Shown here: piece by piece, positions 1-6,713 of the stretch
How positions within the stretch are numbered: position 1 is the stretch's first letter
How the letters are laid out: each line of letters starts with the position of its first letter
NCBI GenBank assembly: GCA_029068665.1
Contig: JAIECC010000316.1
Coordinates: forward strand, 1-7,178
Length of the DNA stretch: 7,178 nt
Direction: 5' to 3'
From: Lachnospiraceae bacterium
GTDB lineage: Bacteria; Bacillota; Clostridia; Lachnospirales; Lachnospiraceae
The notes under the pieces: generated by a model
Database searches by the model: none
The model's input: the letters and a program-made list of their open reading frames with translations, nothing else
What the model was told of the DNA's origin: nothing
Position numbers and translations under genes: made by a program

Positions 1-45
1 GAAATAATACAGAGAAATAAATGTGAAGTTTGAGGAGAAATTATA

Positions 46-546
46 ATGAACAAAGATTTAATCAGACGAGTTCTACTGGTCGCAGTATCAATACTTAATT
101 GGATATTTTCAGTAGGATATATAAGAGAAATATATAATATAATGTTAGGCGAAAATTTGATCGAATATGTGGACAACATAAATATTGACGGTTCTGATTT
201 TACACCATTAGCGAACCTTGCAGTTGCGGGAGTAAACGAATTGACGGCTTTTCTTACGATAGGATCAGCTGTATTGTTTGCGACGATATTTATTCTGATT
301 TTTGCAGTGTTGCTTAGGGTAACAACAATCAGAAAGAAGGACATAGTTACGGAATCTGAGGTGGTATTTACCAAATGGTTAATTATGGTTTCTTCCGTTT
401 GTGCCTTTATAGTTGGCATTTTATTTACGAACATAAAACTGATTGGGTATGTCATAGGCTTGTCGTGGCAGCAGCCGCTGTTCATGATGTTGATATACTA
501 TCTGTCCTTGAAGAACCGATTTAAGAAAGGACCAGAATTGATGTAA
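46..546 (+). CDS. Small four-helix integral membrane protein, function unknown
   Basis: This 166-residue protein is not one I recognise. Hydrophobic stretches at about residues 8-26, 68-91, 109-128 and 131-154 suggest four membrane helices, with a polar loop at 36-56 between the first two and a charged segment (RKKDIVTESE, 96-105) between helices two and three. The end is basic (KNRFKK). The architecture resembles many small DUF-type membrane proteins of Firmicutes and gives no catalytic motif. The ATG is preceded by GAGGAG at 32-37 with an 8-nt spacer, so the start is well supported. The gene is AT-richer than the hydrolase downstream. It lies on the same strand as that hydrolase, 114 bp before it, and no convincing terminator is visible between them, so co-transcription is possible. 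Upstream context lies outside the window. Confident that it is a gene; function unassigned. Confidence 0.8.
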   Translation: MNKDLIRRVLLVAVSILNWIFSVGYIREIYNIMLGENLIEYVDNINIDGSDFTPLANLAVAGVNELTAFLTIGSAVLFATIFILIFAVLLRVTTIRKKDIVTESEVVFTKWLIMVSSVCAFIVGILFTNIKLIGYVIGLSWQQPLFMMLIYYLSLKNRFKKGPELM

Positions 547-547
547 T

Positions 548-587
548 AAATATGTTATTTTCAAAACAAATATGGTATTTTTAAAAT
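548..587. repeat. Two tandem 20-bp near-repeats, candidate operator upstream of the hydrolase
   Basis: Copy one (548-567, AAATATGTTATTTTCAAAAC) and copy two (568-587, AAATATGGTATTTTTAAAAT) are adjacent and match at 17 of 20 positions. They begin two bases after the stop codon of the membrane protein gene and end 73 bp before the hydrolase start. A 20-bp period is close to two helical turns and is the layout expected for paired direct half-sites of AraC-family regulators, one of which is encoded just downstream. The repeat is seen directly; the operator role is inference. Low sequence complexity means chance is possible. Confidence 0.5.
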
Positions 588-660
588 GCATTACAGGGTA
601 TGCTGACAGAAAGAGCAGGTATTCATTATGGAAACAAAAGGGTAAAATGGAGGTAACAGG

Positions 661-1695
661 ATGAAGAAGTTAGACGGATTTATGCATGGGGTTAATTTAG
701 GTGGCTGGCTGTCTCAGTGTGTTCATACCAAGGAGCATTATGACAGCTTTATTAAAGAGGCAGATATCGAGCGGATCGCTGCATGGGGGCTGGACCATGT
801 ACGGGTTCCTATTGACTATGAATTGGTAGAAACAGAAGATGGAACTCCTATTGAAGCGGGGTATCAGTATATTGAGACTTGTATTGCATGGTGTAAGAAG
901 CATGGCCTGAATATGATTTTAGATCTGCATAAGACAGCCGGATATGTATTTGATAATCAGGAAGATTCTAAGGGATTTTTTGACAGACCGGAGCTTTTGG
1001 AACGGTTTACAAAACTTTGGATTACCATGGCAAAGCGGTTTGTGAAGGATAAGGATATTCTGGTTTTGGAACTTTTGAATGAAATCGTAGACCCGGATGT
1101 GTCAGAGCAATGGAACCGGTTGATTGCAAAGACTGTTGATGCTATACGGGCGATTGATTCGGATGTAAGGATTATGTACGGTGGTGTCTGCTACAACAGC
1201 GTGACCAATGTAAAGCTGCTGGAGCCGCCGAAGGATGACAATATTATTTTCACCTTCCATTGCTATGAACCGCTTATTTTCACCCATCAGGGTGCAAGCT
1301 GGACGGAGGGAATGCCGTTAGATTATCGTACCGTATATCCGGCACCGGCACAGCGTTATGTAGAAGATACAAGGAAGTATCTGAAGCAGATGATGGTGGA
1401 TAATTTTGGTGATACGGTAAGTGCAGATACGGAATATAGTAAAGACCTGTTTCTTGCGTTATTTAAGGAAGCGGCAGATACGGCAGAACGATATCAGGTT
1501 CCGTTATATTGTGGAGAATATGGTGTCATTGACCGGGCAGAGCTTGAAAGTACCCTGAGATGGTATCGGGATATTCATGATGCATTTGAATGCTATGGAA
1601 TCGGAAGGGCAGCATGGTCCTATAAGAAAATGGACTTTGGTTTGCTTGATGAGCATTATGCAGAGGTTCGGGACGAAATCATAAAGTTACTGTAA
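661..1695 (+). CDS. Glycoside hydrolase family 5 (cellulase-type) enzyme, cytoplasmic
   Basis: This is a 344-residue retaining beta-glycosidase of the GH5 TIM-barrel family, close to the length of a single catalytic domain. The order of conserved GH5 residues is complete: GVNLGGWL near the N-terminus (10-17), Arg48 in VRVP, His90 in LDLH, the Asn140-Glu141 acid/base pair in LLNEIVDP, His200 and Tyr202 in FHCYEP, the nucleophile Glu286 in CGEYGV, and Trp319 in AAWSY. There is no signal peptide, binding module or anchor, so it should act inside the cell on imported beta-linked oligosaccharides (beta-glucan type); exact substrate and subfamily cannot be read from sequence. GGAGG at 649-653 with a 7-nt spacer supports the ATG. 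The 3' end faces the AraC gene, with 5 bp between stop codons and no terminator between. Expression may be controlled by that regulator through the repeats at 548-587 (inference). Confidence 0.93.
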   Translation: MKKLDGFMHGVNLGGWLSQCVHTKEHYDSFIKEADIERIAAWGLDHVRVPIDYELVETEDGTPIEAGYQYIETCIAWCKKHGLNMILDLHKTAGYVFDNQEDSKGFFDRPELLERFTKLWITMAKRFVKDKDILVLELLNEIVDPDVSEQWNRLIAKTVDAIRAIDSDVRIMYGGVCYNSVTNVKLLEPPKDDNIIFTFHCYEPLIFTHQGASWTEGMPLDYRTVYPAPAQRYVEDTRKYLKQMMVDNFGDTVSADTEYSKDLFLALFKEAADTAERYQVPLYCGEYGVIDRAELESTLRWYRDIHDAFECYGIGRAAWSYKKMDFGLLDEHYAEVRDEIIKLL

Positions 1696-1700
1696 AGCGG

Positions 1701-2441
1701 TTATTCCCAGTTTCGGCGAAAGAACCGGTTCCGGTATTCCTTAGGGGTATAGCCGGTATATTGCTTGAATATCTTGATAAAATGACTGTGGGAACTGAAG
1801 CATAGATAATTACTGATATCAGTGGCAGAGAAGTCGGAGTATTTCAGAAGATTCTCTGCCGCTTTTATGCGTTCCTTCCGGATATATTCAGATATGGAAA
1901 TCTGCATTTCCTTTTTGAACAGCATGGACAGATAGCTGGGATTTAGATGAATGGCATCTGCAATATCTTTTACGGTAAGGGACTCCTGTAAATGTGCATA
2001 GATATAATCCAGAGAAAGCACAATCTGCTTGGAGTAGGTCTGTTCCTTTACAAGCAGCTGCATCTGTCGGGTGTAATCATAGATCATTTCTTTGTGAAGC
2101 TGCTGGATGCTTTCCGCGGAATCCGTTACATCCGCTTTCTGAATATACAGGTCACTTAATGTATAAGCATATTCCGGGGATAATCCGCTTTCAATACAGA
2201 ACCGGGTAATCATGGCAACGGAAATAATAAAATGATAGCGGAGATTCCGAATCGGATTTTTCGACAGAGTACCCATATGATTGGTACCTAAAGGGGTCAT
2301 GAATTCTTTGACTGCATCTAAATTCCCTTCCTTTACAGCATGGTAAAAGGCAAACTCCGCTTCATAATTTGTATAATGATTGTTCTGTTCCCGCTGTTGA
2401 AAAGTGGTTTGGGTCAGGGACTTCATAAGCTCAGATGACAT
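1701..2441 (-). CDS. AraC-family transcriptional regulator
   Basis: This 246-residue DNA-binding regulator ends in a standard AraC double helix-turn-helix domain (about residues 140-240). The first HTH is at about 155-179 (LTVKDIADAIHLNPSYLSML) and the second at about 205-237, with the family signature F-x-x-x-x-G-x-(S/T)-P-x-x-Y-R seen as FKQYTGYTPKEYR. The N-terminal half has no cupin or receiver domain; it is the helical region with a conserved G-x-LS-x-NP block (57-63) and a later LSDLYIQ block, found in many Clostridia AraC proteins with unknown input. I chose the ATG at 2441 because AAAGGAAGG lies 6 nt upstream; an ATG at 2459 would add MKGRVS but has no good ribosome binding site. The gene lies downstream of the sensor kinase on the same strand, after a terminator. 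It converges on the hydrolase gene, its most obvious candidate target. Confidence 0.92.
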   Translation of the reverse strand: MSSELMKSLTQTTFQQREQNNHYTNYEAEFAFYHAVKEGNLDAVKEFMTPLGTNHMGTLSKNPIRNLRYHFIISVAMITRFCIESGLSPEYAYTLSDLYIQKADVTDSAESIQQLHKEMIYDYTRQMQLLVKEQTYSKQIVLSLDYIYAHLQESLTVKDIADAIHLNPSYLSMLFKKEMQISISEYIRKERIKAAENLLKYSDFSATDISNYLCFSSHSHFIKIFKQYTGYTPKEYRNRFFRRNWE

Positions 2442-2464
2442 AGATACCCTTCCTTTCATCTTTC

Positions 2465-2527
2465 AAAAATCATCCGGCGCAGGAGTAGGGGAAGAATCCT
2501 TCTCTAATCGTGCGCCGGATGATTTTT
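2465..2527 (-). terminator. Intrinsic terminator after the sensor kinase gene, symmetrical in both directions
   Basis: A perfect 17-bp inverted repeat has arms at 2465-2481 and 2511-2527, with a GC-rich core (CATCCGGCGCA / TGCGCCGGATG) flanked by A5 and T5 runs. The 29-nt loop carries a small inner hairpin (GAAG-AATC-CTTC). Read on the minus strand it begins at the kinase stop codon and ends in a U tract, as expected for a Rho-independent terminator. On the plus strand it also ends in T5ATTT, so it could stop transcripts running antisense from the hydrolase. It ends only 5 nt before the upstream ATG of the AraC gene and 23 nt before the preferred one, leaving no room for a separate promoter between them. 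Confidence 0.88.
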
Positions 2528-5500
2528 ATTTAAGAAATTGTTTCAGTACATCTATTAACGCCTCAATATCAACCGGCTTGGCGAGATGGGCATTCATTCC
2601 ATTTTTTAATGCAGCTTCCTTGTCTTCCTCCATAGCATTGGCTGTCATGGCGATAATCGGTAAATCCTTGATGTCTTTTCTTGACATATTCCGGATTGTG
2701 CGGGTTGCTTCGTAGCCGTTCATAATCGGCATCTGTATATCCATCAAAACAGCATCATAATAATATTCTGCTGACTTCTCTACCATTGAAACGGCATCTG
2801 TTCCATCCGGAGCCGTTTCCACAACAAATCCGGCCTCTGTCAATATTACCTCTGCGATTTCGCGGTTTAATTCTATATCTTCCACAAGCAGAATGCGCTT
2901 TCCATTGAAATCAACCTTTGTCCATGCAGCAGCTTCCTCCTCTTGATCAGGCGGATTATTTGCGGCAAGCAGCGCTGATTTCAGATCGGACATAAAGAGT
3001 GGCTTTGCACAAAATCCCGTAACACCGGCCTCTTTTGCCTCTTCTTCAATATCTGACCAGTCATATGCCGTCAGGATAATAATAGGAACAGCATCGCCAA
3101 CCGTACTGCGGATCTTTTTTGCTGTTTCTACACCGCTCAGCTCCGGCATCTGCCAGTCAATGATGTAGGTATGGTAGGCGTCCCCTTCTTCATGTGCGGC
3201 TTTGGCGCGATATGCCGCTTCCTTACCGGAGGTGGTCCACTCGGAGCGCATACCAAGCTGTTTTAACATTTTACTTACACTGTCGCAGACATTAAAGTCA
3301 TCATCCACTACCAGGGTCCTCAGGCCTTCCAGTTCCTTTAACTGCGCTGCATTCTTTTCGACATCCTGCAGCTTGAGTGTAAGTTCTACCGTAAATACAC
3401 TTCCCTTACCAGGTTCACTCTCAACAGAAATAGTACCATTCATCATTTCCACAATATTTTTCGTTATTGCCATGCCAAGTCCCGTTCCCTCAATACCGGA
3501 TTGGGTTACACTGGATTCCCGCTCAAACGGTTCAAAAATATGTTCCACAAATTCCGGGGACATACCGATTCCATTATCCTTTATGATAAATACATAATCG
3601 CCGTATCCATGACGAAATGTTGTTTTTTGCATGATCCGGAAGGAAACGGTTCCTCCTGCCGGCGTATATTTGACGGCATTGCTCATCAGGTTGATAAATA
3701 CCTGATTCATCTTTAACGCATCCGCTATGACATCCTCATTGGCAACCTCATAGGTATCAATGAACAGTTCAAGCTGCTTTGCCTTGACCTGAGGCTGGAT
3801 AATATTCACCAGATTATGGATCAGTTCAGAAAGATTGCATTCCTGTTCCTTGATCTGTACCTTTCCGCTTTCAATTCTGCTCATGTCAAGAATATCATTG
3901 ATCAGGCTTAAAAGATGATTGCTGGAAGAAAGCACCTTCTGTAGGCAGTCCTTAACCTGATCCTTGTTGTCAATATGGCTGGCGGCAATCGTTGTAAAAC
4001 CAATAATTGCATTCATTGGTGTACGAATATCATGGGACATGTTATTGAGGAAGGTGGTCTTGGCATTGTTAGCATGCTGAGCCTGCATCAGAGCTTCCGA
4101 CAAAACTGCCTTCTGCTCCTGCTCTTTACGGATCACCTCGTCAATATTGCGGAATCCCGCAAGAATAAAACTGTCCTCTTCAAGAGCGTTTTCCCCAACC
4201 TTCACATAGGTATATTGGAAATGATGGTCTTCTCCATTTGCCTGTATACGGTAGCTCCCCGTGTATTCCCCATTCGAGCCTATCTGCTCCCTGACGTTGT
4301 CCAGAGAAAGAGCCTGTGTGAGATACTCTTGATCCTCCGGATGGACACGATCCCGGATATACTGGTTCAAAATCGGGGCATAAGGCTGCTCTTCCTGCGA
4401 ATCCTCTTTCAATCCCTTCGTCACATAACCTTCCAATTTTATAATTCTGGCGGTACCACGCTCTTCATTGACGGCAAAAACATTCGTATAGTCACGGCTT
4501 AATGTTTCCACAATAGCAAGCTGTTCCTTCATAGCCCTGTTTGATTGTTCTGTGGTATCCAGAAGCTTCCTGCTCCATCGTCCCCGCAGATAGAGTACCA
4601 GAATAATGAAGATAATCAAGGGGATTGCCAAAGCCACCATGAGCATGAACTTCGGATTTGCCTGCATATATTGCAGAAGATTCATATCCTCAATGGCATA
4701 GGAAGTATGTTTTAAAACCAATTGATTCAGGGTATCGTTGGATGTCTGCTGGATACATTTATTCAATATGGTAATCAACTCATGATCTGCACTGTCACGG
4801 ACATACATCTGAAAGTCTATGCTCATATCGTTCGCTACGCTGTAATACAGGGAATTGGTAGTGTCGCGGTTCACAAACAACTGTGCCGTATAGGCATATA
4901 CATATGCGGCATCTACCTCCCGATCCAGAACAGCCTGCATCGCAGCCTCTCTGGTAGAATAGTTCACAAATTCAAAATCTCCATGAAACTTCTGTGAAAT
5001 CATAGTACCGCTCTGTGAATCTGATACGGCAATCCTTTTGATATCTCCGGTAAAATCCTCTCTTGTTACCCTTGCCACCCCTGTGGTTATATAGGAACTC
5101 GTATTAAAACCACGGTAAGCTGCCTCCTCCATGACAGCGCTGGAGCTGATCCTGTCAATAACCACATCCACGCTGTTGGTGTTCACCATGGTATCATAGT
5201 CCGCCCTGTTCTCTGGTATCACGATTTCATAAGGCAGTCCGGCCATCTCCATGACGTAGGCAAAATAATCCGGCAGAATACCCTTTAATTCTCCGTCCTC
5301 CACATAAGAATAAGGTTCTCTTTCGCCCAGGGCAGTTACGGTAATCTTTTTTTCTCCGGAGATCACCGCCTGAATGTATGCCTGCTCGCGCTCCGTAAAG
5401 GTCAGTGCGGAGGAATAAACCGGACCATAGTAGCGGTAATACAACTCATTTTTCCAGTCGCCCTCATTCTGATCCATCTGCTCAATGGCATAGTTGATTT

Positions 5501-6194
5501 CGTTAAGCAGCGCTGTGTCGTCTTTTCTGACAATTGCGTAGAAGTTATCCTCCGCAATAATATCCAGAGTCCTTTCATTTTCAGCCTTTCTCAGATCACT
5601 GGAAAGGATTGCATCAATCTCGCCATCCTGCAAAGCAGCCACAAGGGCATCGGCATCATTGTATTCCTTTGTCTGGTAGGAAAATCCTTTCTCCTCTGCA
5701 AACTCCACCAGACTCTGGTTCTGACTGCTTCCTGTCAGCTGTCCTACCGTCATTCCATTATAAGTCCTGTATTCACTGCTATGCAGCTGTGTATTATCGG
5801 CCCTGACCGAGAGAACAGTATTGTTTCTGCCGATAGGGAGAGAAAAGGCGAAGCGCTCCTCCCGCTCGGAAGTCTTCCGGGCAGAGGTCACTATGTCAAT
5901 CTCACCGTTTTCCAACATATTCAGCATATCATTCCAAGAGTTGTCATAGCCCGTGTACTGGAAATTCAGATGGGAATATTCAGAGACCATATTGAGAAAT
6001 TCAATCCCATAGCCGGTCAGTCTGCCCTCCTCGTCCTTCATGTGATAACCTTCAAAGTAGAAGATGCCGGCTTTAACGGTCCGGTTATTGGACTGTCCGT
6101 TGTCGGCCGATACTGTTATGATATTGGACAGGATGAGGATTAAGCATATCGTAAATGCGGTGACTCTTCTGTACACCCTGTCTGTGACCTGCAT
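2526..6194 (-). CDS. BvgS-like hybrid sensor histidine kinase with two solute-binding domains and two receiver domains
   Basis: This 1222-residue membrane kinase senses an extracytoplasmic ligand and starts a phosphorelay. In order it has a signal peptide (1-30, cut near VSA/DN); SBP_bac_3 domain 1 (about 38-258); SBP_bac_3 domain 2 (about 283-500); a membrane helix (516-536); a PAS_3-like domain (about 565-690, HPEDQEY); HisKA with His721 in MSHDIRTP; HATPase_c with Asn839 (N box), DNGIGM 873-878, FEPF 887-890 and GTGLGM 903-908; receiver 1 (about 958-1075, Asp1013, Thr1042, Lys1064); receiver 2 (about 1099-1218, Asp1152, Thr1184, Lys1206). All phosphotransfer residues are present. There is no HPt domain, so an external HPt or a direct output is needed. 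SBP domain 1 keeps the ligand-type arginine (Arg111) and domain 2 has Val354 there. I chose the ATG at 6194 (GGAGG, 9-nt spacer) because it gives a normal signal peptide; an in-frame GTG at 6260 has AAGGAG 8 nt upstream. Confidence 0.95.
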   Translation of the reverse strand: MQVTDRVYRRVTAFTICLILILSNIITVSADNGQSNNRTVKAGIFYFEGYHMKDEEGRLTGYGIEFLNMVSEYSHLNFQYTGYDNSWNDMLNMLENGEIDIVTSARKTSEREERFAFSLPIGRNNTVLSVRADNTQLHSSEYRTYNGMTVGQLTGSSQNQSLVEFAEEKGFSYQTKEYNDADALVAALQDGEIDAILSSDLRKAENERTLDIIAEDNFYAIVRKDDTALLNEINYAIEQMDQNEGDWKNELYYRYYGPVYSSALTFTEREQAYIQAVISGEKKITVTALGEREPYSYVEDGELKGILPDYFAYVMEMAGLPYEIVIPENRADYDTMVNTNSVDVVIDRISSSAVMEEAAYRGFNTSSYITTGVARVTREDFTGDIKRIAVSDSQSGTMISQKFHGDFEFVNYSTREAAMQAVLDREVDAAYVYAYTAQLFVNRDTTNSLYYSVANDMSIDFQMYVRDSADHELITILNKCIQQTSNDTLNQLVLKHTSYAIEDMNLLQYMQANPKFMLMVALAIPLIIFIILVLYLRGRWSRKLLDTTEQSNRAMKEQLAIVETLSRDYTNVFAVNEERGTARIIKLEGYVTKGLKEDSQEEQPYAPILNQYIRDRVHPEDQEYLTQALSLDNVREQIGSNGEYTGSYRIQANGEDHHFQYTYVKVGENALEEDSFILAGFRNIDEVIRKEQEQKAVLSEALMQAQHANNAKTTFLNNMSHDIRTPMNAIIGFTTIAASHIDNKDQVKDCLQKVLSSSNHLLSLINDILDMSRIESGKVQIKEQECNLSELIHNLVNIIQPQVKAKQLELFIDTYEVANEDVIADALKMNQVFINLMSNAVKYTPAGGTVSFRIMQKTTFRHGYGDYVFIIKDNGIGMSPEFVEHIFEPFERESSVTQSGIEGTGLGMAITKNIVEMMNGTISVESEPGKGSVFTVELTLKLQDVEKNAAQLKELEGLRTLVVDDDFNVCDSVSKMLKQLGMRSEWTTSGKEAAYRAKAAHEEGDAYHTYIIDWQMPELSGVETAKKIRSTVGDAVPIIILTAYDWSDIEEEAKEAGVTGFCAKPLFMSDLKSALLAANNPPDQEEEAAAWTKVDFNGKRILLVEDIELNREIAEVILTEAGFVVETAPDGTDAVSMVEKSAEYYYDAVLMDIQMPIMNGYEATRTIRNMSRKDIKDLPIIAMTANAMEEDKEAALKNGMNAHLAKPVDIEALIDVLKQFLK

Positions 6195-6351
6195 CGATTT
6201 CTTCCTCCGAGTACCCTCAATTTTTGAAAATGTCTTTCCTTTTTTTTGAATGTTCTGCACAGCTCTATCTCCTTATCAATTCTGAACCTTTGTTTTTGGC
6301 TTTCGTTTCTATACCACGTATTGTTTCATAATAAATTTCAGTATATCTGAT

Positions 6352-6366
6352 GGAATATTTTATTCC
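6352..6366. promoter_or_regulatory. Short inverted repeat in the kinase leader
   Basis: GGAATA-TTT-TATTCC is a perfect 6-bp inverted repeat with a 3-nt spacer. It lies about 20-30 bp downstream of the predicted transcription start of the kinase gene, so it could be a repressor operator or a small leader hairpin. It is AT-rich and short, and no T-run follows it, so it is not a terminator. Function is inference. Confidence 0.3.
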
Positions 6367-6393
6367 TGCTACACTACAAAAAACCCCAAAATA

Positions 6394-6422
6394 ATCATAG
6401 CAGAAACCGATGGCAGATTCAA
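6394..6422 (-). promoter_or_regulatory. Sigma-A-type promoter for the sensor kinase gene
   Basis: On the minus strand a -35 box TTGAAT (6417-6422) and a -10 box TATGAT (6394-6399) are separated by exactly 17 nt, and the -10 box is preceded by TGC, giving an extended TGn motif. The predicted start near 6387 leaves a leader of about 125 nt to the GTG or about 190 nt to the preferred ATG. The rest of the gene-free region from 6195 to 6549 holds only the leader repeat, the large palindrome and the divergent promoter described separately. I see no riboswitch-like fold in the leader. Confidence 0.6.
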
Positions 6423-6473
6423 TTAAAATATAGCGGAAATAACTAAAACATCCTGTTGTAATAAGTTCTAAAG

Positions 6474-6519
6474 GATTTAATGCAAAAGCAATACAAATGT
6501 ATTGATTTGGCATTAAATC
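6474..6519. repeat. 46-bp near-perfect palindrome, candidate operator of the antitoxin promoter
   Basis: The sequence is symmetric about 6496/6497, with 20 of 23 base pairs matched. The outer arms GATTTAATGC (6474-6483) and GCATTAAATC (6510-6519) are perfect, and the inner core CAATACA-AA-TGTATTG (6489-6504) is perfect around the AA centre; mismatched pairs are at 6484/6509, 6488/6505 and the centre. It covers the -35 box and most of the spacer of the promoter driving the truncated antitoxin. Ribbon-helix-helix antitoxins of the RelB/DinJ family bind palindromes at this position to repress their own operon, so an autoregulatory operator is the best reading. A terminator is unlikely because the arms are AT-rich and no T tract follows on either strand. 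Confidence 0.65.
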
Positions 6520-6530
6520 GATACTATAAT
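6502..6530 (+). promoter_or_regulatory. Sigma-A-type promoter for the truncated antitoxin gene
   Basis: A -35 box TTGATT (6502-6507) and a consensus -10 box TATAAT (6525-6530) are separated by 17 nt. The predicted start is near 6537, so the leader is very short: GGAGG at 6537-6541 lies at or beside the transcription start, with 8 nt to the ATG. The -35 box and most of the spacer lie inside the large palindrome, so a bound repressor would block the promoter. The transcript may be nearly leaderless, which would weaken use of that ribosome binding site. Confidence 0.65.
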
Positions 6531-6549
6531 AAAAATGGAGGTGTTATTT

Positions 6550-6708
6550 ATGGCTAGTACAATTCAAGTAAGAGTAGAAGAGGAAAACCCTTATGCACCG
6601 ATGACGGAAGAAGGGATACTTGCAAAATTGAAGAAATCCAGAGAACAGGAAAAGTATCGAGATGCAGAGGATGTGCTTTCCGATATAAGGTCAAAGTATG
6701 GATTATAA
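6550..6708 (+). pseudogene. DinJ/RelB-family antitoxin with internal in-frame deletion, toxin absent
   Basis: The ORF encodes 52 residues. Residues 1-9 (MASTIQVRV) are the typical DinJ/RelB N-terminal beta strand that contacts operator DNA. Residues 12-52 (NPYAPMTEEGILAKL, then KYRDAEDVLSDIRSKYGL) match the usual C-terminal region of these antitoxins in Firmicutes. Full-length members are about 90-95 residues, so roughly 40 are missing between Glu10-Glu11 and Asn13, including both helices of the ribbon-helix-helix fold. The reading frame is intact. GGAGG at 6537-6541 with an 8-nt spacer supports the ATG, and promoter and palindromic operator are preserved. No RelE/YafQ-type toxin follows; the next gene converges from the other strand. 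It should be unable to form the DNA-binding dimer but could still carry a toxin-binding tail. I class it as a remnant, though expression of a mini-antitoxin cannot be excluded. Family assignment is from memory of motifs. Confidence 0.75.
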
Positions 6709-6713
6709 TGCCC

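Noticed and set aside
628..645. Five-codon mini-ORF (METKG) just before the hydrolase ribosome binding site
   Set aside because: It has no convincing ribosome binding site of its own, is too short to judge, and shows no attenuator hairpin with it.
697..1287. Two minus-strand open frames inside the GH5 gene
   Set aside because: They are antisense shadows; the plus-strand protein has all GH5 catalytic motifs and a good ribosome binding site.
3975..4502. Plus-strand open frame of 175 codons inside the kinase gene
   Set aside because: It is antisense to the HisKA and PAS region of a clearly coding gene, and its sequence is the low-quality shadow of that frame.
6265..6513. Minus-strand open frame of 82 codons between the kinase and the antitoxin remnant
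   Set aside because: Its ATG lies inside the palindrome with no ribosome binding site, it overlaps the predicted kinase promoter and leader, and the protein has no recognisable features.
6474..6519. Palindrome as the end of an insertion sequence or as a terminator
   Set aside because: No transposase, target duplication or second copy is visible, and the AT-rich arms lack a following T tract.
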